From JAFAXD01 sp035472475 (GTDB lineage Bacteria > Pseudomonadota > Alphaproteobacteria > Rhizobiales > Xanthobacteraceae), in the NCBI GenBank assembly GCA_035472475.1, contig DATIPA010000207.1, positions 1 through 56,742 of the forward strand: a DNA stretch of 56,742 nt, written 5' to 3'. The notes under the pieces were generated by a model, which was not told where the DNA came from, searched no databases, and worked only from the letters and a program-made list of their open reading frames with translations. This document shows, piece after piece, positions 25,692-34,370 of the stretch (within the stretch, counting starts at the first letter, position 1; each line of letters begins with the position of its first letter). Position numbers and translations under genes: made by a program.

Positions 25692-26642
25692 ATGGAAACT
25701 GAACGCGCCAGCCCCCGGTATTCGGACATCGACGTTTGGGACCCGTCCGACATCCTGGACGCCATGATCGAGGGGCAATTCACGGCGGTCGCGGCCGTGC
25801 GCTCCGTCCGGCCGGCGATCGAGCGGGCCGCCCGGGCCACCGAGGCGCGGCTCAAGCAGGGCGGCCGCCTGATCTATGCGGGTGCCGGCACGTCGGGCCG
25901 GCTCGCGGTCCAGGACGGCGCCGAACTGATGCCGACCTTCAGCTGGCCGCAGGACCGCCTGCTGCTGCTGATGGCGGGCGGCAAGGATGCGCTGCTGCAT
26001 TCCGTCGAGGGCGCCGAGGACGAAACCGAGCAGGCGGTGCGGCTCATTCGCCAGCACAACGTAGCGGTGAGCGACGTCGTGATCGCGGTTGCGGCGAGCG
26101 GCACCACCCCGTTCACGCTGGCGTGCCTGCGCGAAGCCAAGAAGAACGCGGCGCTGACCATCGGGATCGCTAACAATCAGGATACGCCGCTGCTGCAGGA
26201 AGCCGACCATCCGATCTGGCTCGACACCGGATCGGAACCGATCGCGGGCTCGACCCGCATGAAGGCCGGGACCGCGCAGCGCATCGCGCTCAATCTGCTT
26301 TCGTCGCTGGTCATGATCATGCTCGGCCGCGTCTACGAAGGACTGATGGTCGACGTCCAAGCGGTCAACAAGAAGCTCGTCCGCCGCAGCGAGACCATGT
26401 TGCAGCGTCTCACCGGCCGCAACCGCGAAGACGTTCGCGCCGCGCTGCGCAAGGCGGACGGGAGCGTCAAGCTCGCGGTGTTGCTCCTGCAAGGTTGCAA
26501 CCCGGACGAGGCGACGACGATTCTCGATCGCGCTGGCGGGCGGCTGCGCACCGCGCTGGCGGCGATCGGGCGCGAGAGCGCACTGAAGAATGCGCCTGAG
26601 ATCGCCTCGCCGCCCATGCACGACAGCCTGATCGACGACTGA
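25692..26642 (+). CDS. murQ: N-acetylmuramic acid 6-phosphate etherase MurQ
   Basis: Cleaves the lactyl ether of MurNAc-6-phosphate to give GlcNAc-6-phosphate and D-lactate; the product feeds NagA. It has 316 residues with one SIS domain: YAGAGTSGRLAVQDGAEL near residues 58-75, AASGTTPFTLACL, and the signature SEPIAGSTRMKAGTAQRIALN. The C-terminal helices (residues about 240-300) match the family. It is divergent from the nagA/SIS pair, so the locus can convert MurNAc-6-phosphate to fructose-6-phosphate. A phosphate donor step (AnmK or a PTS) is not in the window. Confidence 0.95.
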   Translation: METERASPRYSDIDVWDPSDILDAMIEGQFTAVAAVRSVRPAIERAARATEARLKQGGRLIYAGAGTSGRLAVQDGAELMPTFSWPQDRLLLLMAGGKDALLHSVEGAEDETEQAVRLIRQHNVAVSDVVIAVAASGTTPFTLACLREAKKNAALTIGIANNQDTPLLQEADHPIWLDTGSEPIAGSTRMKAGTAQRIALNLLSSLVMIMLGRVYEGLMVDVQAVNKKLVRRSETMLQRLTGRNREDVRAALRKADGSVKLAVLLLQGCNPDEATTILDRAGGRLRTALAAIGRESALKNAPEIASPPMHDSLIDD

Positions 26643-26647
26643 GCGCT

Positions 26648-27526
26648 TCAACCGACCGGAACGACGCTCACGGTCACGCTGATCTTCTGGCCGCCCGACG
26701 CAAATACGACGCCGTCAATCGGCGCCACGTCCGCATAGTCGCGGCCGATCGCCAGCACCGCGTGCTCGGTGCCGGCGTGGACGGCGTTCGTTGGATCGAG
26801 CCCGTACCAGCCGGTCGAACCTCCGCACCAGACCAGCACCCAGGCGTGCATGGCGTTGGCGCCCTGCAGCGTCACGTCCTCGGGACCCTGCGCGGTGCGC
26901 AGATAGCCGCTCACATAGGCGGCCGGAATGCCAAGCCCGCGCAGCCCCGAAATCATGATGTGCGCAAAGTCCTGGCAAACCCCGCGGCGCAGCGCGAACG
27001 ACATCGGCGCCGTGGTCGAGACCGTGGTGGCGCCGATCTCATAGATGAAATCGTCCTTGATCCGCCGCATCAGTTCGAGCGCGCCATCGAGCACCGGTCG
27101 CCCGGGCGGAAAGCTCACGCGCGCGTACTCGCGAATCTCCGGATCGAGCGGCACCTGCCGGCTCGGGAACACGAAATGCGCCGGCGACATCGGACCGAAG
27201 TCGCTGGTCATGAACACCGCGTCGCGTAGTTCTTCCCACGGCGGCGAACCGAACAGATCGGGATGCTCGACGTCCTCGACCGTCACCCGGGCCGCGGCCC
27301 TGACGACCAAGCGGTCGTGCGGCGCGTTGAGTGCGATCCAGGTCATGCGGTTGCCAAAGAAATCCGTGCCCTCACGCCGCCCGACCGGTACCGGATCGAT
27401 CTCGAGCGCACTTGCGTGCACGCGCTGGCCGGGACGATCGACCGGGGTAAGGCGCAGCACATGGCGTGCATAGCTGACCCTGGAGGCGTAGCTGTACGAC
27501 GTGGTCTGACGGATGTCGTAGATCAC
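26648..27526 (-). CDS. transglutaminase-like cysteine protease/transferase (small)
   Basis: A 292-residue protein with an N-terminal bacterial transglutaminase-like beta domain (1 to about 100: MIYDIRQTTSYSYASRV) and a transglutaminase core. The triad is Cys184 (RRGVCQDFAH), His227 (AMHAWV) and Asp244 (YGLDPTN). It has no signal peptide. It overlaps the upstream ATP-grasp/alpha-E gene by 4 bp. Such proteins are almost always encoded with alpha-E and circularly permuted ATP-grasp partners, in a system predicted by comparative genomics to make or cut peptide-like amide bonds; the substrate is unknown. Confidence 0.9.
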   Translation of the reverse strand: MIYDIRQTTSYSYASRVSYARHVLRLTPVDRPGQRVHASALEIDPVPVGRREGTDFFGNRMTWIALNAPHDRLVVRAAARVTVEDVEHPDLFGSPPWEELRDAVFMTSDFGPMSPAHFVFPSRQVPLDPEIREYARVSFPPGRPVLDGALELMRRIKDDFIYEIGATTVSTTAPMSFALRRGVCQDFAHIMISGLRGLGIPAAYVSGYLRTAQGPEDVTLQGANAMHAWVLVWCGGSTGWYGLDPTNAVHAGTEHAVLAIGRDYADVAPIDGVVFASGGQKISVTVSVVPVG

Positions 27527-30024
27527 GCGAGCGCCTCCCGCTCCGAATCCGATCGATCGTTGTGGGTCAGATAGAACGCGGTGATCTCGTCGGAGAGCGC
27601 CAGCAGCCGGTCTTCGATTCCCATGATGACCGCGTCGTCGATCACCGCTGCGTCCGCTGTGCGCAGGCTGGCGGCGAGCGCGACCGCGATGATCTGCGGC
27701 GGTGACAGACGGCCATCGGCCTGATGCTTGGGCAGCTCGGACAGGTGATGCTCGATGCGGTCGAGCTGATAGGCGACCGAGCGCGGATTGTTCGGATCAA
27801 GCATCACGAGATCGATCACCGGCGCGCGCGCCGCGACCATCACGTACCGCTGCCGATAGGTGATCTGGCTGTCGGCAAGTTCGAGCAACACGTCGAGCGC
27901 CCCTTCCGGCGCGTCATCGTCGGCGAACTGTCGTACGAAGCGGCAGGTCGCCATCGACCGCTCGATGCGGCGGCCAAGCTCGAGAAAGCGCCAGCCCGCA
28001 AGCTGGCTCATGTTTTCCTGCGCCAATCCGGAGAATGACGAGATCACACGCAGCGCGGCATCGACCCGGTCGAGCATCGTGGTTTCCGATGGACCCGGCG
28101 GCAGCGGCACGTTGATGGTCGCGACCAGGCGGGTGAGCGCGCGCCAGGCGTCGGGCGAGAACCGATCGCGGATGACCGAGGCGGCCGAGCGCGCAGCGAC
28201 GGCAAGATGCGGCAGCGAGCCCTCGAAACTGCCGCGGATGAACGCCGCCCGTGCGATCAACATCGCCTTGGCGTGCGGGATGTCGTTGGGGCCAGCGCTC
28301 CAGGCCCCCAGCAGGTCGGTGATGCGCGCGATGACGGGCGCCGACGCCTTGTCGTGCTCGGTCACGCGGTGGATCAGGGCGCGCACCAGCCGCAATGTCG
28401 CCTCAGCGCGCTCGACGTAGCGGCCGACCCAGTACAGGTTATCCGCCGCGCGGCTCGGCAGTACGCCGGCCGCGCGCCTGATCGTGATGCGCTCGGGGCT
28501 CGGCAGCAGCGTGGTCTCGATCACCGGCTTGTCGGAGAGGACCCAGGCGTCGGCGGTCGACGCGCCATGCTGCAAATTCACGGCACGCGCATCGACGTGC
28601 TCGGCGATGCGCACGAACCCGCCCGGCATGACAATCCAACCATCGGCTACTTTGGCGAGAAACAGCCGCAGAATGAACGGGCGCGGCTCCAGGCGGCCGT
28701 CGCGCAAGACCGGCATGGTCGACAAGGTGACGGCTTCCTGCGCCACGTAATCGACGGAGCGGATCGCGATGTCCTTGAGGATGCGCTGGCGACGTTCAGG
28801 GTCGAGCGCGGCACCGAGCACACCCTGACCCAGTCCATGCGACCCGGCGTCAACGGAGAACGCCGGCGCGATGACCATATGGTCGAGCTTGCCGATGATC
28901 TCCTCGCGCAGCTTGGGATGTCCAAGCCACCAGGTAGCGACATTCGGGATGCTGAGCTTGCTGCCGGTGAGCGCGGGCGCGAGCGCCGGCAGAAATGCCA
29001 AGAGCCCGGGCGCTTCGACAAGGCCGGCCCCGAGCGCATTCGCAATCACGACTTTGCCGTCGCGCACCGCTTGCACCAGCCCCGGGACGCCGAGCCGCGA
29101 CTGTGTATTGAGTTCGAGCGGATCGGCGAAATCGGAGTCGAGCCGGCGCAGGATCACTTCAGTGCGCTTGACACCCGACACGGTGCGAATGAACACGCCG
29201 TCGTCGCGCACCGTGAGGTCGGAGCCCTCCACCAACAGGAAACCGAGATAGCGCGCGAGGTACGCGTGCTCGAAATAGGTCTCGTTCATCGGGCCGGGCG
29301 TGAGCACGCAGACGCGCGAATCATCTTGCCGGTTGAGGCGCGTGAATTCGGCCTGCAGAGCCTGGAAGAATTGCGCGAGCCGCTCGACATGCAGCGTGCG
29401 GTAGATGTCGGGCAGCGCGCGGGCGAGCGCGAGCCGGTTCTCGAGCGCGTAGCCGGCGCCCGACGGTGCCTGCGTGCGATCACTCAGCACCCACCACTTG
29501 CCCTCGGCCGAGCGGCCGAGATCGACCGCGCAGAAGCGCAGGTGCGCACCGCCCGCAGGCACGACCCCCGCCAATGGCCGCAGGAATTCCGGATTGCCGG
29601 CAATCAGCGTCGCGGGAAGGCGGCCGGTGCCGATCAGTTCGGCCGGCCCGTAGACGTCAGCCAGCACGGCCTCGAGCAACGCGGCACGTTGGGCGAGCCC
29701 AGACTTAAGTGCCTCCCATTCGGCCGCATCGATCAGGAGCGGCACATAGCTGAGCGGCCACGACCGCTCGGCACCGGCCGGATCCTCATAGACCCGGTAG
29801 AACACGCCGGACTCGCGCAGATGGCGATCGGCAACCGCGCGGCGGCGGTTGATCTCCTCATCGCCGAGTGCGGCCAGCATCGACAGGAACGGCCGCCAGT
29901 GCGCGCGCACGCGGCCATCGCGACCCATCATCTCGTCGAAAATGCCCGGCAGCGGCTTGTAGCCCGACAAAAGGCGTTCGAGCGGAACATCCGTTTCGCG
30001 GACGCCGTCGAGGGACATGACCAT
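27523..30024 (-). CDS. fused circularly permuted type 2 ATP-grasp and alpha-E domain protein
   Basis: An 833-residue fusion. The first ~480 residues match the circularly permuted ATP-grasp family (FDEMMGRDGRVRAHWRP near the start, then VLTPGPMNETYFEHAYLAR and GSDLTVRDDGVFIRTV). The last ~310 residues are an alpha-E domain, starting near SRAADNLYWVGRYVERAEATLRL. These are often separate genes. The ATG at 30024 is chosen because the upstream gene stops at 30029; in-frame sequence upstream is read-through. A second ATG is at 30018. Predicted to ligate an amino-acid-like substrate using ATP; no substrate known. Confidence 0.88.
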   Translation of the reverse strand: MVMSLDGVRETDVPLERLLSGYKPLPGIFDEMMGRDGRVRAHWRPFLSMLAALGDEEINRRRAVADRHLRESGVFYRVYEDPAGAERSWPLSYVPLLIDAAEWEALKSGLAQRAALLEAVLADVYGPAELIGTGRLPATLIAGNPEFLRPLAGVVPAGGAHLRFCAVDLGRSAEGKWWVLSDRTQAPSGAGYALENRLALARALPDIYRTLHVERLAQFFQALQAEFTRLNRQDDSRVCVLTPGPMNETYFEHAYLARYLGFLLVEGSDLTVRDDGVFIRTVSGVKRTEVILRRLDSDFADPLELNTQSRLGVPGLVQAVRDGKVVIANALGAGLVEAPGLLAFLPALAPALTGSKLSIPNVATWWLGHPKLREEIIGKLDHMVIAPAFSVDAGSHGLGQGVLGAALDPERRQRILKDIAIRSVDYVAQEAVTLSTMPVLRDGRLEPRPFILRLFLAKVADGWIVMPGGFVRIAEHVDARAVNLQHGASTADAWVLSDKPVIETTLLPSPERITIRRAAGVLPSRAADNLYWVGRYVERAEATLRLVRALIHRVTEHDKASAPVIARITDLLGAWSAGPNDIPHAKAMLIARAAFIRGSFEGSLPHLAVAARSAASVIRDRFSPDAWRALTRLVATINVPLPPGPSETTMLDRVDAALRVISSFSGLAQENMSQLAGWRFLELGRRIERSMATCRFVRQFADDDAPEGALDVLLELADSQITYRQRYVMVAARAPVIDLVMLDPNNPRSVAYQLDRIEHHLSELPKHQADGRLSPPQIIAVALAASLRTADAAVIDDAVIMGIEDRLLALSDEITAFYLTHNDRSDSEREALA

Positions 30025-30028
30025 GCCG

Positions 30029-33000
30029 CTATGACGCCCTGCCCGGCCGCCGCAGATCGAGCGTCGCCGGATACTCGATGCTGCGTTCCTCGGGCGGATC
30101 GTGATCAATCAGACCGGGCGTATGACCGTGATCCTGGAAACGCGTGCGCCGGCGCGCCTCCGCCTCGTAGGAATTCACCGGGAAGGTTTCATAATTGCGG
30201 CCGCCCGGGTGCGCCACGTGATAGACGCAGCCGCCAAGCGAGCGCCGACTCCAGGTATCGAGGATGTCGAAGGTGAGCGGCGCGTCGACGTCGAGCGTCG
30301 GATGCAGGGAGGAGTGTAGCTTCCAGGCCTTGAAGCGCACACCCGCCACAAATTCGCCCGGCCGGCCGGTGGAGATCAGCGGTACGCGCCGTCCATTGCA
30401 GGTCACGACATGGCGTGCGGAGTTCAATCCTTCGACCTTCACCTGCAGCCGTTCGACCGACGAATCGACGAATCGCGACGTACCCCCGACCGTACCTTCC
30501 TCGCCGAGCACATACCAGGGCTCGAGCGCATGCCGCAGCTCAACCCGCACCCCGCCGTGGTTGACCGCCCCATAGGACGGGAACCGAAACTCGCGCTGCG
30601 CCGCAAACCAGAGCGGATCAAACCGGTAGCCCTCACGGGAGAGATCGTCCAAAACCTCGAGGAAGTCCTGCCAAACGAAATGCTCCAGCATGTAGCGGTC
30701 ATGCAGCGCCGTCCCCCAACGCACCAGCGGTGCGTCGAGCGGTTCGCGCCAGAACCAGGCGACCAGCGCGCGCAGCAACAACTGCTGGGCGAGGCTCATG
30801 CGCCCGTCGGGCGGCATTTCGAACGCCCGGAATTCGACGAGGCCGAGCCGCCCGGTCGGCCCGTCGGGCGAGAACAACTTATCGATGCAGATCTCAGCGC
30901 GGTGGGTATTGCCGGTCACATCGACCAGCATGTTGCGAAACAGGCGATCGACCAGCCAGGGCTGCGGCGGTGTTCCCATCCATGGCGCCGGAACCAGCCC
31001 GAGCGCGATCTCCATTTCGTAGAGCAGGTCCTGGCGCGCCTCGTCGATGCGCGGCGCCTGACTGGTTGGACCGATGAACAGGCCGGAGAACAGATAGGAG
31101 AGCGACGGCCGCCGCTGCCAGTAGAGCACCAGGCTCTTGAGCAGATCCGGGCGGCGCAGAAACGGGCTGTCCGCCGCGTTGAGCCCGCCCAGCACAATGT
31201 GGTTGCCGCCGCCGGTGCCGGTGTGCCGCCCGTCGATCATGAACTTGTCGGTGCCGAGCCGCGCCTGGCGCGCCAAATCGTAAAGCGTGCGCGTCGTGTC
31301 CACCGCCTCGCGCCACGACGTGGCCGGGTGAATATTCACTTCAATCACGCCAGGGTCGGGCGTGACCTTGATGACGTTGACGCGCGGATCTGGCGGCGGC
31401 GGATAACCTTCGAGCTGGATCGGAACCCCGAGCCTCTCAGCGGTCGCCTCGATGATGGTGATCAGCTCCAGATAATCTTCGAGCCGCTCGACCGGCGGCA
31501 CGAACACGCAGACGCGGCCGTCGCGAATTTCCGCGGTCAGCGCCGTGCGCACCGGAACGCCGACGGCTTGCGGGGTGGCCGTCGCTTGCATGGTGGCCTG
31601 CGCGACCGAGGCGTCAGACAACTGCGGCGCGCCTGAATTGTCGCGGCCGACGCTGGCGAGTGCCGGCACGCTCGCACGTGAACCGGGCAATGGCCCGCGC
31701 GGAGCAAACGGGTCGGCGGGAACCACGTGTGGATAGACTGTCGGCTCCAGCTTCGGCAGTGATTGCAGCGGCAGGCGAAAGCCGATCGGGGAATCACCTG
31801 CCATCAGGAACAGGCGACCGCGTCGCGTGCGCCAGATTTCGCTCATCCATCCGGGCGCCGCTTGCGCGGTCCAGCGCTGGACCGGCAACACGTAACCGGC
31901 AGGCTGGGTCAGCCGGCTCTCAAATGCCCGCATGATCCGTGCGCGCTCCTGCGGGTCGTCGATCTTCGGGTCGGCCGGATCGATGTTTTCCGGCAGTTCG
32001 CCTTCCTTCACCATGCGATCGGCCGGATCTTCGTAAGCCGGCTGCACGAACTTCCTCGCGATGCCGAGCCGTTCGGCGACGTGTTCCGCGAAGGCGTGCG
32101 CGTCATCAGGCGTTGCCGCATGCATTCCGGCTTCGGCCGCGAACATTCCGGCATTGCGCCAGATCGGCACGCCGTCGCGCCGCCAGAACAACGAGAACGC
32201 CCAGCGCGGCAGCGGCTCGCCCGGATACCACTTGCCTTGGCCGTGATGCAGGAAGCCGCCGGGCGTAAAATGATCGCGCAGGCGGCGCACCAGGTTGTCG
32301 GCCAGGATGCGCTTGGTCGGGCCGACCGACGCGGTGTTCCACTCGGCCGACTGATAGTCGTCGATCGACACGAACGTCGGCTCGCCGCCCATGGTGAGCC
32401 GCACGTCCTGGGCGACGAGGTCGGCGTCGACCTTGTCGCCGAGCGCATCAAGCGCAGTCCAGGCCTCGTCGGAAAACGGATAGGTGACGCGCGGCTTTTC
32501 GGCCATGCGCGCCACGTTCATGTCGAACGCAAATGACGTCTCCGCGGGCTCGACCGCGCCGGTGATCGGCGCCGCCGACCGGTAATGCGGCGTCGCCGCC
32601 AGCGGCAGATGACCTTCCCCGCACAGCAGCCCGGAGGTCGCATCAAGGCCGATCCAGCCGGCGCCCGGCAGATAGACCTCGCACCACGCGTGCAGGTCGG
32701 TGAAGTCGTGCTCGGTACCCGACGGCCCGTCGATCGCCGGCACGTCGGGACGCAGCTGAATGAGATAGCCCGACACAAAGCGGGCCGGCATGCCGAGGTA
32801 GCGCAGAACCTGCACCAGGAGCCAGGCCGAGTCGCGGCACGAGCCGGACGCCGCGGCCAAGGTTTCGTCCGGGCTCTGCACGCCCGGCTCCATGCGGATC
32901 ACATATTTGATCTCGCGCCAGAGCCGCTGGTTGAGCTCGACCAGGAAGTCGATCGTCTTGCCGGGATCAAGCGGGATCGAGCCCAGGAAGTCCTTGAGTC

Positions 33001-33376
33001 GCGGCCCGATCGGCTCGAGCTCCAGATAGGGCGCGAGTTCCTGGCGCAGCTCGGCCGGATAGGCGAACGGAAAGATCTCTCCGTAAGGTTCGATGAAGAA
33101 GTCGAACGGGTTGAACACCTCCATGTCGGCCAGGAGGTCGACCGTCACCGAGAACTCCGCGGTCTTTTCGGGAAACACGAACCGCGCCAGCCAATTGCCG
33201 TGCGGGTCCTGCTGCCAGTTCACGAAATGATCGGAAGGGGTGACGGTGAGCGAATAGCCTGGAACGCGCGTGCGGCAATGCGGAGCGGGCCGCAGCCTGA
33301 TGACCTGCGGGCCAAGTCCGACCGGACGGTTATAGTGGTAGCGGGTGGCGTGATGCAGACTGACCAGGATCGACAT
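30029..33376 (-). CDS. large transglutaminase-like protein with DUF2126
   Basis: A 1115-residue protein. Residues 1 to about 90 are the bacterial transglutaminase-like N-terminal domain (MSILVSLHHATRYHYNRPV). The transglutaminase core follows, with Cys in SGSCRDSAWLL, His in DLHAWCEVYLPGAGW and Asp in GLDATSG. The remaining ~800 residues are DUF2126, with RHTGTGGGNHIVLGG resembling a glutamine-synthetase/amidoligase-type catalytic strand. It is the first gene of a three-gene operon (4-bp gap to the ATP-grasp/alpha-E gene). The domain set fits the amidoligase/transglutaminase systems known from comparative genomics. Confidence 0.92.
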   Translation of the reverse strand: MSILVSLHHATRYHYNRPVGLGPQVIRLRPAPHCRTRVPGYSLTVTPSDHFVNWQQDPHGNWLARFVFPEKTAEFSVTVDLLADMEVFNPFDFFIEPYGEIFPFAYPAELRQELAPYLELEPIGPRLKDFLGSIPLDPGKTIDFLVELNQRLWREIKYVIRMEPGVQSPDETLAAASGSCRDSAWLLVQVLRYLGMPARFVSGYLIQLRPDVPAIDGPSGTEHDFTDLHAWCEVYLPGAGWIGLDATSGLLCGEGHLPLAATPHYRSAAPITGAVEPAETSFAFDMNVARMAEKPRVTYPFSDEAWTALDALGDKVDADLVAQDVRLTMGGEPTFVSIDDYQSAEWNTASVGPTKRILADNLVRRLRDHFTPGGFLHHGQGKWYPGEPLPRWAFSLFWRRDGVPIWRNAGMFAAEAGMHAATPDDAHAFAEHVAERLGIARKFVQPAYEDPADRMVKEGELPENIDPADPKIDDPQERARIMRAFESRLTQPAGYVLPVQRWTAQAAPGWMSEIWRTRRGRLFLMAGDSPIGFRLPLQSLPKLEPTVYPHVVPADPFAPRGPLPGSRASVPALASVGRDNSGAPQLSDASVAQATMQATATPQAVGVPVRTALTAEIRDGRVCVFVPPVERLEDYLELITIIEATAERLGVPIQLEGYPPPPDPRVNVIKVTPDPGVIEVNIHPATSWREAVDTTRTLYDLARQARLGTDKFMIDGRHTGTGGGNHIVLGGLNAADSPFLRRPDLLKSLVLYWQRRPSLSYLFSGLFIGPTSQAPRIDEARQDLLYEMEIALGLVPAPWMGTPPQPWLVDRLFRNMLVDVTGNTHRAEICIDKLFSPDGPTGRLGLVEFRAFEMPPDGRMSLAQQLLLRALVAWFWREPLDAPLVRWGTALHDRYMLEHFVWQDFLEVLDDLSREGYRFDPLWFAAQREFRFPSYGAVNHGGVRVELRHALEPWYVLGEEGTVGGTSRFVDSSVERLQVKVEGLNSARHVVTCNGRRVPLISTGRPGEFVAGVRFKAWKLHSSLHPTLDVDAPLTFDILDTWSRRSLGGCVYHVAHPGGRNYETFPVNSYEAEARRRTRFQDHGHTPGLIDHDPPEERSIEYPATLDLRRPGRAS

Positions 33377-33637
33377 CGCACGCTACCCCACCGTCAACTC
33401 TTGCCAGTTTGGACCGCCCGCAGGAATCCGAAAGCCCGATTATTAGGCATGCAACCGTAGTTTTGACCGCATTCCTAGGTGTATTTTCAACGCTCTGGTT
33501 GCAATTTTCAGGCCGCCGCTGAAGTCCCCGGACCCCTTGGGATCCTGGTTGCGAGTCAGGCGTTCTCGGGCGCCGCTGTTCCGCTCCGCCTCAGGATCGC
33601 CTCATGATGGCGCCCCTGACGGCTCGCCTCTGCGGGG
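33377..33637. other. gap between DUF502 gene and transglutaminase operon
   Basis: 261 bp upstream of the DUF2126-transglutaminase operon and downstream of the DUF502 gene. It likely holds the operon promoter. No gene, clear terminator or repeat seen. Confidence 0.5.
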
Positions 33638-34288
33638 TCATGCGGCCGGCAGAGCGTCTCCGGCGCGCGGCGCGGGCGGCGGCGTCATGCCCATCGACAC
33701 GTAGACGCTGGTCAGAAGCTCGACCCCGATGTCGGCCGGCTTGACCCATTTGGTCGGCACGTAGATCAGGGCACCGCCGACCGGCACCGGCGCCGAGGGC
33801 ACCAGCACTGCCGTATAGGGTTCCTCTCCGATCATGATCGGGTTCGGCAGCGGGCACAGCGCCAGGACGGCGGCGCTGCCCTCACCACCGAAGAAACACC
33901 ACACCGGCCGCATGCTCTGCAGGCTGTCGCCGTCCTTGCGGTCGACGATCGCCACGACCTTCTTGGCGAGGTCGTAGATGTTGCCAACCAGCGGGATGCG
34001 GTGCAGCAGCGTGTCGACGAGACGACCCAGGCGCAAGCGCACGTTGGTCTCGACCACCAGGCCGAGCATGTAGATCGCGGCGAGCACGATCCCGATCCCG
34101 ATCAGGTAGGCCACGATCTGCGAGGAGACAAAGCCGATTCCGAGCGCCACCAGCCCGCGGCCGAACAGGCTGCCGGGCCCGACGAAGCCGTAGATGAGAT
34201 TGACCACCCAGGCAAGCAGCGCAAGCGTGAGCACGACCGGAAGAACAACAAGCAATCCGGCAATGAACGGGCGAACGAGTTGGGTCAT
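33638..34288 (-). CDS. DUF502 family membrane protein
   Basis: A 216-residue protein with two membrane helices near the N-terminus (LLVVLPVVLTLALLAWVV and a segment around YLIGIGIVLAAIYMLGLVV) and a soluble C-terminal part containing IPLVGNIYDLAKKVV, GEEPYTAVLVPSAPVPVGGALIYVP-type and VSMGMTPP sequences, all typical of DUF502. Some DUF502-like proteins are envelope or trafficking proteins in plants; bacterial function is unknown. It is transcribed alone here, with a probable promoter in the gap above 34288. Confidence 0.88.
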   Translation of the reverse strand: MTQLVRPFIAGLLVVLPVVLTLALLAWVVNLIYGFVGPGSLFGRGLVALGIGFVSSQIVAYLIGIGIVLAAIYMLGLVVETNVRLRLGRLVDTLLHRIPLVGNIYDLAKKVVAIVDRKDGDSLQSMRPVWCFFGGEGSAAVLALCPLPNPIMIGEEPYTAVLVPSAPVPVGGALIYVPTKWVKPADIGVELLTSVYVSMGMTPPPAPRAGDALPAA

Positions 34289-34370
34289 GGGGGCCTGCCT
34301 GAAGTTATCGCTCAGTGTAGCGGGCAGCCGGGGTGTCTACCAATAGATCGTAATTGTCTGGCGGGCTTGG

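Noticed and set aside
28207..30276. Plus-strand frame of 689 codons
   Set aside because: It runs antisense to the ATP-grasp/alpha-E gene and shows the Arg/His/Asp-rich composition typical of GC-rich shadows.
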